From Chitinophagales bacterium 33-2 (GTDB lineage: Bacteria; Bacteroidota; Bacteroidia; Chitinophagales; Chitinophagaceae): DNA of 64,000 nt. Both the position numbers and the translations under genes were made by a program. This document shows positions 49,356-59,307 of the stretch, piece by piece. The stretch spans positions 22,988 to 86,987 of the forward strand of contig MWYV01000034.1 in the NCBI GenBank assembly GCA_002050435.1, written 5' to 3'. The notes beneath the pieces were generated by a model. The model made no database searches and was not told the origin of the DNA. It saw nothing but the letters and a program-made list of their open reading frames with translations. Within the stretch, counting starts at the first letter, position 1. Every line of letters begins with the position of its first letter.

Positions 49356-49978
49356 TGGATAAAAATCTTATTCTGATCCTTGCACCACACACCGATGACG
49401 GCGAACTTGGTTGTGGTGGCAGCATTGCAAAATTTGTAAGAGAAGGCAAAAAAGTCACTTATGTAGCCTTTTCAACCTGCGCACAGTCCCTGCCTAAGGA
49501 ACATCCTTCAAATGCACTTGAAGAAGAGTGCAGAAAGGCTACTTCCGCACTCGGTGTGCATGAAACCATTTTTTTTGATTTTGAAGTACGCAAACTTCTA
49601 GACAACAGGCAGGCAATTCTCGAGGAATTATTAAAGATCAACCATCATTTCCAACCTCACCTGGTTTTATTACCTGCCAGGCATGATGTTCACCAGGATC
49701 ACCAGTCCGTATATGCCGAAGGAATGCGTGCATTTAAAAATGCCAGTATCCTTGGCTATGAATTGCCATGGAACAACACCCGGTTCCAGCCCAATTATTT
49801 TGAACAGATTTCAGAAGAAGATCTTTCTAAAAAAATAAAGGCTTTAAAAGAATACAAAACCCAGGTTGGCCGTTCCTACATGAATCCTGAATTTATCCGC
49901 TCACTCGCTGTTGTAAGAGGCATTCAATGCAACACCATTCTTGCGGAGGCTTTTGAAGTTTATAAAATGGTCAAATAG
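49355..49978 (+). CDS. PIG-L/LmbE-family deacetylase
   Basis: LAPHTDDGELGCGGSIAKF, PARHDVHQDHQSVY. Confidence 0.9.
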   Translation: MDKNLILILAPHTDDGELGCGGSIAKFVREGKKVTYVAFSTCAQSLPKEHPSNALEEECRKATSALGVHETIFFDFEVRKLLDNRQAILEELLKINHHFQPHLVLLPARHDVHQDHQSVYAEGMRAFKNASILGYELPWNNTRFQPNYFEQISEEDLSKKIKALKEYKTQVGRSYMNPEFIRSLAVVRGIQCNTILAEAFEVYKMVK

Positions 49979-50012
49979 TCAATGGTCAATAGATCAATGG
50001 TCAATAGATCAA

Positions 50013-50150
50013 TGCTGTCCGGGGAAAAATCTAACATCAGTTTTAATTAAGATTTTGCCTCAGGCCGGCGGGCCTCGTACCTGCCCCGCTGCTGAATTCC
50101 CCGTGGTGATTGACTTTTGAACATTGACTATTGACTTGACTAAAGCCAGG
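50013..50150. repeat. CTGTCCGG-leader repeat (GCTGTCCGGGG..AAAATCTAACATCA..GCCTCAGGCCGGCGGGCCTCGTACCTGCCCCGCTGC)
   Basis: Also at ~33633-33735 and ~35725-35830. Confidence 0.85.
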
Positions 50151-50157
50151 CAACAAA

Positions 50158-50305
50158 AAGGCCTCCCGCAGATTACGCAGATTTTCGCTGATTGGTATTC
50201 TGCGTTCATCAGCGCGATCAGCGGGCAAAAAAAAGACCTCCTCATGATTACCCAGATTTTCGCTATTGTGGTCTTCTGCGTTCATTCGCACGATCTGCGG
50301 GCAAG
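50158..50305. repeat. Family A repeat, two tandem units
   Basis: cctcccgcagattacgcagattttcgctgattgg...ctgcgggcaagg. Confidence 0.9.
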
Positions 50306-50323
50306 GCACATCATCATAAAACA

Positions 50324-50510
50324 TTAGAATGGTTATTTGCGCCTTATTGCTCCTGATTTTTCCTAAGAAATCTTTAAACCTAAGGTGGAGCAATACAGCA
50401 CGGAGAACCCTTGCACAACCAGATCGCATAGAGTTGCATAGGCTTAATTCAATGCCTCCTCCACCCTTTCAGGAAAAAAGGAGGAAGATGTTAAGCAATG
50501 AAGAAATAAT
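50324..50510. repeat. Family B multi-stem repeat, truncated copy 4
   Basis: gcgccttattgctcctgatttttcctaagaaatcttt..aaggtggagcaatacag; shares loop subtype with copy 2. Confidence 0.8.
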
Positions 50511-50519
50511 TATTGTTGA

Positions 50520-51521
50520 TTATAAGGCTCCTGCACCAAAAAACTGGTTCAGTTGTACCGTAATTCCGATCTGGTTGAATGATATATTGCGCTGGTAATT
50601 CGATCGTGCATACAGGATCTGCAACTTCCGGAAATTTGCACGCAAACCCATAGAGAAACCATTCAACCCATTACCCGAGCTGCCGGCATTCAATTCCGAT
50701 CTTCTCAAATGATTATAACCTATAGTGGCTTCCAGTTGCTTTCCCAGGTAAATATGCGAGGCCACTACAAAATGTTGCGTGAGCTTATTTACAAATCCAT
50801 TACCTGGAGACAGTTCATTTTCATTATTAAAAACCGTGTCATTATAATTAAGATCAAACCGGTGTGCCTGTTGTGCGGTTACTGAAAATGCAAAGGGCGC
50901 ATTGGCTAACCTTTTGGTGATGCCCAACTGAAGATCAAAAGGAAGTTCTTCCTGCTCGCCAGTAAAAGTTTTTAACTGGAATCCCATATTCTTCGCAAGC
51001 AATGAAGCTGTAAAACCATTCGCAGAATCGCGATACAACACTGCAACATCAAAAGCCAGTGCACTTGATTTGAATTGCTGGTAACTGGATTGAATGAATT
51101 TAAAATTCATTCCGTAATGCCATCTTTCCAAATAGCGTCTTCCAGCGCCTACCTGGATTAGGAAATCAACCGGGCGGAATTCTCCGCTCACATTGCCAGC
51201 CGCATCAGCCTGTGGAATGGAACCATAATCAACAAAGTAAATATGACCGCCAAAGCTGGTATTACTTGCACTGTGGTGGGTTACAGCAGTTGTGCTGTAG
51301 GTTTTAATGCCGGCAAGAAAACGATTAAAGCTCACATTCACCTGGCTATGAAGCGCCTCGTTCAGCAAAGCAGGATTGTTACTACTCAATCCGGCTTCAT
51401 TGGTAAAATAGGAAGTATTAACACCTCCTGATGCTGTTAGCAGTGGACTGGAAGGAAGTTTTAAAAAATTATAAGCTGCACTTCCACCAAGCGTTTGGCT
51501 GCCTGCCGCGCAGGATAACAA
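50520..51521 (-). CDS. porQ: Type IX secretion system protein PorQ-like
   Basis: LGGSAAYNFLKLPSSPLLTASGGVNTS...NNPALL; outer-membrane beta-barrel; no in-frame ATG start seen. Confidence 0.8.
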   Translation of the reverse strand: MLSCAAGSQTLGGSAAYNFLKLPSSPLLTASGGVNTSYFTNEAGLSSNNPALLNEALHSQVNVSFNRFLAGIKTYSTTAVTHHSASNTSFGGHIYFVDYGSIPQADAAGNVSGEFRPVDFLIQVGAGRRYLERWHYGMNFKFIQSSYQQFKSSALAFDVAVLYRDSANGFTASLLAKNMGFQLKTFTGEQEELPFDLQLGITKRLANAPFAFSVTAQQAHRFDLNYNDTVFNNENELSPGNGFVNKLTQHFVVASHIYLGKQLEATIGYNHLRRSELNAGSSGNGLNGFSMGLRANFRKLQILYARSNYQRNISFNQIGITVQLNQFFGAGAL

Positions 51522-51585
51522 AAGAAAATATATGATGATTAGCCGGTGCAGATGAAAGTATTAAAGTCTAAATTAAGGTTTATCA

Positions 51586-53991
51586 TCAATCCATTAATGC
51601 AAATTCCAGTACCTGGCTCATGGTCTTTACATAATGAAAGCGTACGCCTTTGATAAAATCGGGGTTGATCTCCTGCACATCTTTTTCATTGATCCAGCAA
51701 AGGATCAGATCGCGCAGTCCTGCTCTTTTTGCAGCCAGCACTTTTTCCTTAATCCCCCCAACAGGTAAAACCTGTCCGCGCAAAGTGATCTCTCCTGTCA
51801 TCCCCAGATAAGGCCGGATCTTTTTCCCGGTAAATGCAGACGCCAGTGCAGTCAGCATGGTAACGCCGGCACTTGGTCCGTCTTTGGGAACCGCTCCTTC
51901 CGGAACATGTATGTGCACCGCCTTTTTCTCCAGTATTTCTGGATCAATGCCATGTTTTTTTGCATTGGCACTGAGGTAAGATAAAGCCGTGGAAGCACTT
52001 TCCTTCATAACATTTCCCAGGTTGCCGGTAAGCCTCAGTTCATGTTTTCCATCACTCAAGGAAGCTTCAATAAAAAGAATATCACCGCCGGCATAAGTAT
52101 AAGCCAGTCCTACGGCCACACCCGGAATGGTAGCCGATTTATACATTTCATTGTTATACCTCGATCTTCCTAAAATGGTTTCAACATCTTCTACGGTTAC
52201 CACCTGTTTAATGGTTCCCTTCGTAACAAACTGCATGGCGATGTTGCGCATCACAGCTGCAAGATGCCTGTCCAGTTCACGCACGCCGCTTTCTCTGGTA
52301 TAATCCTGGATAATTTTCTCAATGACCTTATCGGCCATTTTAAATTTTTTATCCTTCAGGCCATGTGCGTCTTTTTGCTTTGGAATTAAATGCCTTTTGG
52401 CGATCTCAATTTTTTCTTCCACCGCATATCCGCTCAGTTCAATGATCTCCAGCCGGTCGCGCAATGCAGGCTGAATGGTTTGAAGATTATTTGCAGTAGC
52501 AATAAATAAAACTTTGCTCAGGTCATATTCAAGTTCAAGATAATTGTCGTAAAAACTATTGTTCTGTTCAGGATCCAGAACTTCTAGTAAGGCGCTACTT
52601 GGATCACCTCTCAAATCACTTCCAACTTTGTCGATTTCATCCAGGATCATTACCGGGTTGGATGATTTAATTTTTCTGATGTTCTGCATGATCCTTCCCG
52701 GCATCGCACCGATATAGGTTTTCCTGTGTCCGCGGATCTCACTTTCATCATGAATGCCGCCTAAACTTAACCGCACATATTTCCTGCCGATGGCATTGGC
52801 AATGCTTCTTCCCAAAGATGTTTTACCAATTCCGGGAGGACCATAAAAACAAAGGATCGGACTTTTCATATCGCCTTTTAATTTCAGCACAGCGAGGTAT
52901 TCCAGGATCCTTTCTTTGATCTTGTCCATTCCATAATGATCATGGTCAAGAATTTCTCTTGCTTTTTCCAGGTCATACACATCATCTGTATATTCATTCC
53001 AGGGAAGATCCAGTAAGAGGTCAAGGTGATTATACACTACCGAATAATCGGGTGTACTCGGATGCATTCTTTCGAGTTTCTCAAGGCCCTTTTTAAAGGT
53101 TTCTTTAGCGGCATCGGGCCACTTCTTGGTCTCTGCCCTTTTCTGCAATTCTTTTATTTCTCTTTCATTAGGATCGCCACCTAATTCTTCCTTGATACTT
53201 TTTAATTGCTGCTGAAGAAAATATTCTCTTTGCTGCTTGTCGATCTCCGCCCTGGTTTTATTGGTAACCTTATTTTTTAATTCCGCAAACTGCAATTCTT
53301 TCTGAAGAAACTGCATCAGCAAATCCGCTCTTTCACGGATATTATTGAGCTCAAGCAATTTTTGCTTGTCGCGGATATCTATGGTAAGATTGCTTGAAAC
53401 GAAATGGATCAGGAAGGAAGGATTTTCTATATTTTTTAGAATCACCGAAGCTTCTGTTGGAATGTTCTGTGAAAGCTGGATGATTTCTGTTGCCAGGTCT
53501 TTTATGTTGGAAACATAAGCTTCGAAATCGGGATCCTTCGGTGCCTCTTCTTCTTCGATCACCTGGATCTTTGCTTTGAAATAAGGTTCCTCAGAAGTGA
53601 TCTCCTGAATGGAAAAACGACTTTTACCCTGGATGATGATCGTAGTACCACCATCAGGCATTTTGATCTGCTTTACAATTTTGGCAACGGTACCCACCTG
53701 CTCCAGGTCTTTTGCTGCTGGATCTTCAATACTGCTGTCTCTTTGCGCAACAACACCAATAAGCTTACTTAATGCGTATGCATCATTCACCGCTTTGATG
53801 CTCTTATCCCTTCCAACGGTAATGGGCAATACTACACCTGGGAAAAGCACCGTATTTCTTAAAGGAAGTAAACAAATTTCCTCAGGTATATTGATCTTCT
53901 CATTTGCTTCTGCATCAGATTCATTTAAAGGAATGATGGGAAGAAAATCCAATTCCTCTTCGGACTTCAGGTTAAAATTCACACGCAACAA
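51586..53991 (-). CDS. lon: ATP-dependent protease Lon
   Basis: GPPGIGKTSLGRSIA, KDGPSAGVTMLTALAS catalytic serine, GEITLRGQVLPVGGIKEK. Confidence 0.97.
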   Translation of the reverse strand: MLRVNFNLKSEEELDFLPIIPLNESDAEANEKINIPEEICLLPLRNTVLFPGVVLPITVGRDKSIKAVNDAYALSKLIGVVAQRDSSIEDPAAKDLEQVGTVAKIVKQIKMPDGGTTIIIQGKSRFSIQEITSEEPYFKAKIQVIEEEEAPKDPDFEAYVSNIKDLATEIIQLSQNIPTEASVILKNIENPSFLIHFVSSNLTIDIRDKQKLLELNNIRERADLLMQFLQKELQFAELKNKVTNKTRAEIDKQQREYFLQQQLKSIKEELGGDPNEREIKELQKRAETKKWPDAAKETFKKGLEKLERMHPSTPDYSVVYNHLDLLLDLPWNEYTDDVYDLEKAREILDHDHYGMDKIKERILEYLAVLKLKGDMKSPILCFYGPPGIGKTSLGRSIANAIGRKYVRLSLGGIHDESEIRGHRKTYIGAMPGRIMQNIRKIKSSNPVMILDEIDKVGSDLRGDPSSALLEVLDPEQNNSFYDNYLELEYDLSKVLFIATANNLQTIQPALRDRLEIIELSGYAVEEKIEIAKRHLIPKQKDAHGLKDKKFKMADKVIEKIIQDYTRESGVRELDRHLAAVMRNIAMQFVTKGTIKQVVTVEDVETILGRSRYNNEMYKSATIPGVAVGLAYTYAGGDILFIEASLSDGKHELRLTGNLGNVMKESASTALSYLSANAKKHGIDPEILEKKAVHIHVPEGAVPKDGPSAGVTMLTALASAFTGKKIRPYLGMTGEITLRGQVLPVGGIKEKVLAAKRAGLRDLILCWINEKDVQEINPDFIKGVRFHYVKTMSQVLEFALMD

Positions 53992-54099
53992 TTTTTTATG
54001 ATAACTGCCCCAGGCAGAACTGGCAAATGTAACCAGGAAAACCTGCGGTTCAACATTAGTGCCAGCAGAAAAAAAATGCCTATATGGCAGAAAAAAAAT

Positions 54100-54117
54100 C
54101 CCTCCGGAGGGAGGGAT
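54100..54117. terminator. Short GC hairpin next to poly-A, downstream of OM protein gene
   Basis: aaaaaaaaTCCCTCCGGAGGGAggga. Confidence 0.5.
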
Positions 54118-54135
54118 GCAATTCTTTTAAGTGAA

Positions 54136-54723
54136 TTAAAAGGCCAGTCCAAGGGACAACTGAAAACCCTGGTTCGTCCACTTTTCCTGGTTATCCAGGT
54201 CACTGATATCATTCAATCCTACAAAATACCTTCCTGTAAGGCGCAGCTTACTTAAATTAATCTGGGCACCACCTGCCATGGAAAATGCTCCTTTACTGAA
54301 GGCTTCCTTTCCGTTTTGAATCAGGTTTTTATCCTGTGCGATCAAAATACCAAACTGAGGTCCAGCCTGTAGTGTAAGCAAACTGCCCAGTTTGTAATTC
54401 ACCATAATAGGAATGGTCAGGTAATTCAGTTGCACATTTTGGTAACCTGAAAAATCAACTGCGTTCTGATATACGCTTTTAAAGCTGCTGTCGGCGCGCG
54501 TGTTGAACTGATTAAACAACACCTCAGGTTGGATAGCCAGTCTTTTTCCAAGTCCGATTTCTGCAAATCCTCCAAGATGATATCCATACCTGAATTCATC
54601 ACTGAAAGATTTTCCATCCACCTTTGTAATGTTGGCGCCGCCCTTAACGCCAATGTGAAATTGCGCCATGGCTGATTGAGAGAAAAAAACAAAGGCAAGG
54701 ATAAAAATGAGTTTTGTTTTCAT
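54136..54723 (-). CDS. Outer-membrane beta-barrel (porin/PorT-like) protein
   Basis: MKTKLIFILAFVFFSQSAMAQFHIGVKGGANITK; ends GLAF. Confidence 0.8.
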   Translation of the reverse strand: MKTKLIFILAFVFFSQSAMAQFHIGVKGGANITKVDGKSFSDEFRYGYHLGGFAEIGLGKRLAIQPEVLFNQFNTRADSSFKSVYQNAVDFSGYQNVQLNYLTIPIMVNYKLGSLLTLQAGPQFGILIAQDKNLIQNGKEAFSKGAFSMAGGAQINLSKLRLTGRYFVGLNDISDLDNQEKWTNQGFQLSLGLAF

Positions 54724-54823
54724 AAACATAGTTTTTGCAATTTTGTCAAGGATAATGCCATTAAAACTTATTTTATTCTTAAATAAGCCCTTCACTTAAC
54801 TAAACGTTTATGATTTGCTGATA

Positions 54824-56065
54824 TTATGTAAGTTCAATCAAAGTGATCTCCGGCAGAATCCCAACCCTTCCAGGGTAACCTATAAAACCATATCCGCGGT
54901 TGATGTATAAAGTTTGCGGGCCTTCATTATAAAGTCCCATCCATTGTTTGTAAACATATTGAACCGGGCTCCAACGGAACCAGGGAATTTCAACACCAAA
55001 CTGCATTCCATGTGTATGTCCGGCCAGCATCAGATCTATATCAGGATATTTTGGTCTGACCTCCGCATCCCAATGTGTTGGATCATGACTCAGCAAAATT
55101 TTAAATGGAAGATCTTCAGTTCCTGCATACGCCTTGGACAGGTTTCCATATTTAGGAAAATTGCTCAGCGCACTCCAGTTCTGAATTCCCAGCAGGGCGA
55201 TGCTTTCATCTCCTTTTTCAAGAACAACATGTTCATCCATCAACAACTTCCATCCCATCTGTTCCTGTAGGGCTTTCAATTTTTCAAGATTGCTGGCTTT
55301 TTCCGAGGGATGATTCCATTTCGCATAATCCCCATAATCATGGTTTCCTAAAATGGAATACACCCCCATCGGTGCCTTCAATTTTGCAAAAACCTCTTTG
55401 TAGGCATCCATTTCTTCCGCTTTGTTATTTACAAGGTCGCCGGTAAAAACGATCAGGTCGGGTTGAAGCGCATTTGCCATCTCCACTCCTTTTGCAACAG
55501 CCTGTGTATCTGTAAAACTTCCGCAGTGAATGTCGGAGATCTGCACAATTTTCATTCCTTTGAATGCCTGGGGAAGGTTGGGTGATTTTACTGACACCCG
55601 CTTCACCTTATAATTATACTTGTTGCCAAAACCGAGGAGCAGTGTAGAAAACAGGCTCCCCCCTACTGCGATTCCCAGCCATGACAAAAACACGGAACGA
55701 TTCATTTTTCCATCCTGCATGTCTTCTCCTTCTGTGCCCCTGAAAAATAGCTTTCCGGCCAGCCATTGTATGCCTCTTCTGATATCATCAATCAGGAAAA
55801 ATACGGAGGCGATCAGTTTAAAAAGAAAAAAACCAATCAACACAGCAAAGACCACACTTCTTGTGGTTTTTGGAAAGTTCTCGAACAAAGGGAGCAGGAA
55901 TAGCAGGGCAAGGGCCAGCAGGGACAAAGCCCAATAACTAACGTAAATAATGGTCTTGGTGCGGGAACCAGCCGTCTGGCTCAGCATTTTTACGATTTGG
56001 AAAACATAAAAATCCAGTAAAATCATAATTCCGGCCAAAAAGATCCAGGTAGGTGAACTTCTCAT
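54824..56065 (-). CDS. Membrane-anchored metallophosphoesterase
   Basis: QISDIHCGSF, FTGDLVNNKAEE, LGNHDYGDY, LAGHTHGMQFG. Confidence 0.9.
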   Translation of the reverse strand: MRSSPTWIFLAGIMILLDFYVFQIVKMLSQTAGSRTKTIIYVSYWALSLLALALLFLLPLFENFPKTTRSVVFAVLIGFFLFKLIASVFFLIDDIRRGIQWLAGKLFFRGTEGEDMQDGKMNRSVFLSWLGIAVGGSLFSTLLLGFGNKYNYKVKRVSVKSPNLPQAFKGMKIVQISDIHCGSFTDTQAVAKGVEMANALQPDLIVFTGDLVNNKAEEMDAYKEVFAKLKAPMGVYSILGNHDYGDYAKWNHPSEKASNLEKLKALQEQMGWKLLMDEHVVLEKGDESIALLGIQNWSALSNFPKYGNLSKAYAGTEDLPFKILLSHDPTHWDAEVRPKYPDIDLMLAGHTHGMQFGVEIPWFRWSPVQYVYKQWMGLYNEGPQTLYINRGYGFIGYPGRVGILPEITLIELT

Positions 56066-56171
56066 AAAAATGCAAATAACCGAAGATTTTCAAAGGCATG
56101 ATATAATTAAAACACAATCTTAGTTTTGGCGGCTGAAACCGTATTTTTGCCCGGACCCGAAAGTGTTGATT

Positions 56172-56852
56172 ATGAAGCTTACATATTATGGACACTCCTG
56201 CTTTTTAATTGAAGCCGGGGGAAAAAAGATCCTTTTTGATCCTTTTATTAAGCCCAATGAGCTTGCCAGGGATATTAAACTGGAATCCATTGAGGCTGAT
56301 TATATCCTGGTGTCCCACGGACATTCAGATCATATCGCCGATTGTGTGCAACTGGCAAGGCAAACAGATGCAACCGTTGTGGCATCTTATGAGGTGTCTG
56401 AATGGCTGAATAAAAGAGGTGTGGAGAAAACGCACCCGATGAATACAGGTGGCAAAAAGACTTTTGATTTTGGAACCGTGAAATGTACGGTGGCACAACA
56501 CTCTTCCGGACTGCCCGACGGCAGTTATGGTGGAAACCCGATGGGATTTATAGTAACTGTTGAAGGCAAAAGCTTTTATTATAGTGGCGATACCTCGCTT
56601 ACCTTGGATATGCAGCTGGTGCCCAGGTGGGGAAAGTCTGAGTTTGCCTTATTGCCTATCGGCGATAACTTCACTATGGGTTATGAAGATGCCATCATTG
56701 CGGCAGAAATGATCCAGTGCAAAAAGATTGTCGGTCTTCATTACGATACCTTCGGTTATATTAAAATTGATCACGAAAAAGTTAAGAAAGCATTTGCCGA
56801 TGCCGGGCTGATATTATTATTACCGGCTATTGGTGAAAGCATTGACATATAA
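56172..56852 (+). CDS. UPF0173-type metal-dependent (MBL-fold) hydrolase
   Basis: MKLTYYGHSCFLIEAGGKKILFDPFI, VSHGHSDHIADC, YYSGDTSLT. Confidence 0.9.
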   Translation: MKLTYYGHSCFLIEAGGKKILFDPFIKPNELARDIKLESIEADYILVSHGHSDHIADCVQLARQTDATVVASYEVSEWLNKRGVEKTHPMNTGGKKTFDFGTVKCTVAQHSSGLPDGSYGGNPMGFIVTVEGKSFYYSGDTSLTLDMQLVPRWGKSEFALLPIGDNFTMGYEDAIIAAEMIQCKKIVGLHYDTFGYIKIDHEKVKKAFADAGLILLLPAIGESIDI

Positions 56853-56867
56853 AATTTAAAGGGTTAA

Positions 56868-57671
56868 ATGTCCAAAATAATAGGTGTTGCAAATCAAAAA
56901 GGCGGAGTTGGAAAAACTACGACTGCCATTAACCTGGCAGCTTCTTTAGGGGTGCTGGAATACAAAACCTTGCTGGTGGATGCCGATCCGCAGGCCAACA
57001 GCACAACCGGTGTAGGCTTTGATCTTCAGAACATTACCTATAGCCTTTACGACTGCATGGTCAATCATGCCGGAGCCAAAGATGTAATTCTCCGAACGGA
57101 TATTCCAAACCTGGACCTCATCCCTTCTCATATTGATTTGGTTGGAGCTGAAATAGAAATGATCAACTACCCCAACAGGGAAATGGTTTTAAAACAACTG
57201 ATCGAATCGGTGAAGGAACGGTATGATTTCATTATTGTGGATTGCTCGCCTTCCCTGGGGCTGATCACTGTGAATGCCCTTACAGCAGCCGATTCGGTGA
57301 TCGTACCGGTGCAGTGCGAATTTTTTGCTTTGGAAGGACTTGGAAAATTATTGAATACCATTAAGATCGTTCAAAGCAGGCTCAATACCAGCCTGGTGAT
57401 TGAAGGCATACTGATGACGATGTACGATGGCAGGTTAAGACTTTGCAACCAGGTAGTGGCAGAAGTAAGAAGGCATTTTGAAGACCTGGTGTTCAGCACC
57501 ATCATCCACAGGAATGCACGCCTGAGTGAAGCACCGAGTTTTGGAAAGCCCGTGATCCTTTACGATGCCAACAGTAAAGGAGCCATGAATTATCTGAACC
57601 TTGCCAAGGAGATCCTGCAGAAAAACAATATGACAAAGATCCCTCAGGAAGAAAAGATCATCGAACTATAA
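56868..57671 (+). CDS. parA: Chromosome partitioning ATPase ParA
   Basis: ANQKGGVGKTTTAINLAASL, DADPQANST. Confidence 0.95.
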   Translation: MSKIIGVANQKGGVGKTTTAINLAASLGVLEYKTLLVDADPQANSTTGVGFDLQNITYSLYDCMVNHAGAKDVILRTDIPNLDLIPSHIDLVGAEIEMINYPNREMVLKQLIESVKERYDFIIVDCSPSLGLITVNALTAADSVIVPVQCEFFALEGLGKLLNTIKIVQSRLNTSLVIEGILMTMYDGRLRLCNQVVAEVRRHFEDLVFSTIIHRNARLSEAPSFGKPVILYDANSKGAMNYLNLAKEILQKNNMTKIPQEEKIIEL

Positions 57672-57752
57672 GTTGGGTTGCAGCATTGCCGTTTTCTTAA
57701 CACAGGCATCTGCTAAATTTGTCAACGGTTCATCACCATCCAATAAATAATA

Positions 57753-58667
57753 ATGAGTACGCCGAAACAAAATAAAGATGCATTGGGAAAAGGCATCCGC
57801 TCCCTTCTCCAAAGCATTGATACCGATTTAAAAAATACTACAGGACAATTACAACCACAGGCAATGGAAGCCGCTACAGGGATTTTGCGTTTGCCCATTG
57901 AAAACATTGAAACAAATCCAAAACAGCCACGCAGGGATTTTGATGAACAGGCACTCCAGGAACTTGCCAACTCCATTAAACTGCATGACATCATTCAGCC
58001 CATCACTGTTTCCAAACTGCATGGTAATAAATACAGGCTGATCTCTGGTGAAAGAAGGCTGCGGGCTTGCAAACTGGCAGGGTTGAAAGATATTCCTGCC
58101 TATATCAGGCAGGCCAATGACCAGGAATTGCTGGAACTGGCTTTATTGGAAAACCTGCAGCGGGAAGACCTGAATGCCATGGAAATTGCTTTGAGCTATA
58201 AGAGAATGATGGAAGAACTGGATCATACCCAGGAGCAGGTGGCAGAAAGAATGGGTAAGGACAGAAGCACGGTAACCAATTACCTGAGGCTTTTAAAATT
58301 GCCGCCCGACATACAGGTGGCTGTTAGAAACGGAGAGATCAGCATGGGTCATGCACGCGCGTTGGTGAATGTGGATACCATCGACAAACAACTGTATATT
58401 TTTGATGAGATCAAAACCAAGCAACTTTCAGTAAGACAAACCGAATTGCTGGTAAGAAATCTTTATAAAGAAAAAGAAGGCAAAAAACCGGCAGCAGCTG
58501 CCATGCCCGAATCTTATAAAAAAGTGGAAGACAAATTGTGTTCACACTTTAGTACAAGAGTGAAATTAAAACACAGCAAGAACGGAAGCGGCCAGATAAG
58601 TTTCGACTATTATTCATTGGAAGAACTGAACAAATTACTGGACCAAATGAATGTCACCATTGAATAA
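57753..58667 (+). CDS. parB: Chromosome partitioning protein ParB
   Basis: NPKQPRRDFDEQALQELA, GERRLRACKLAG, HTH. Confidence 0.95.
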   Translation: MSTPKQNKDALGKGIRSLLQSIDTDLKNTTGQLQPQAMEAATGILRLPIENIETNPKQPRRDFDEQALQELANSIKLHDIIQPITVSKLHGNKYRLISGERRLRACKLAGLKDIPAYIRQANDQELLELALLENLQREDLNAMEIALSYKRMMEELDHTQEQVAERMGKDRSTVTNYLRLLKLPPDIQVAVRNGEISMGHARALVNVDTIDKQLYIFDEIKTKQLSVRQTELLVRNLYKEKEGKKPAAAAMPESYKKVEDKLCSHFSTRVKLKHSKNGSGQISFDYYSLEELNKLLDQMNVTIE

Positions 58668-59304
58668 AAGCAAATATTACATACAGGTTTTTATTTGCTT
58701 CAGCTTTTTCCTTTTAAATGCACTGCACCTATCTGCGCAGTCCGACAGTCTGCGAAATTTAATCACCGTTGACTCCGCGATTCGCATTGAGAGCCCGGTT
58801 ATCACAAATAATTCAGCGGTGGATTCTGTATTACTGAATCACTCACCCAGGAAGGCCGCTATAAGATCTGCCATTTTACCAGGCTGGGGACAGGCCTACA
58901 ATAAAAGATACTGGAAGATTCCAATAATATATGGAGCACTTGGAACTACAGGTGCCATTTTTGTTTTTAATTTAAAAACTTACCGCGAATTAAGGTTTGC
59001 TTACAGGGCAAGAGTGGAAGCTTCACCACCCATACGCGATTCATCAAATTACAATACCCTGAGAGAATTTTACAGGGTGGTTGATATCAATGCTATCCGC
59101 ACCTTCAGGGATGAATACAGGAGGAACATTGATTTTTCCATTTTATTTTTCCTGCTTTTCTGGGGATTAAATGTAGTGGATGCAACGGTGGATGCACACT
59201 TACGCAGTTTTGATGTGAGTCCTGATCTGAGTTTTAAATTTAAACCCGGTTATAGTGAAATGGCCCGTACCACCGGAATTAGTTTCATCATAGGAATAAA
59301 ATAA
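58651..59304 (+). CDS. DUF5683-type membrane protein
   Basis: HSPRKAAIRSAILPGWGQAYNKRYWKIPIIYGALG. Confidence 0.85.
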   Translation: MSPLNKSKYYIQVFICFSFFLLNALHLSAQSDSLRNLITVDSAIRIESPVITNNSAVDSVLLNHSPRKAAIRSAILPGWGQAYNKRYWKIPIIYGALGTTGAIFVFNLKTYRELRFAYRARVEASPPIRDSSNYNTLREFYRVVDINAIRTFRDEYRRNIDFSILFFLLFWGLNVVDATVDAHLRSFDVSPDLSFKFKPGYSEMARTTGISFIIGIK

Positions 59305-59307
59305 TCT

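Noticed and set aside
50043-50598. ORFs 50043..50429(-), 50060..50245(-), 50124..50327(+), 50329..50598(+)
   Set aside because: Repeat-derived translations (GQVRGPPA, ICVICGR, RWSNTARRTLAQ) shared with other repeat loci.
56700-58700. parS sites near parAB
   Set aside because: No clear TGTTNCACGTGNAACA-like 16-mer noticed in the window.
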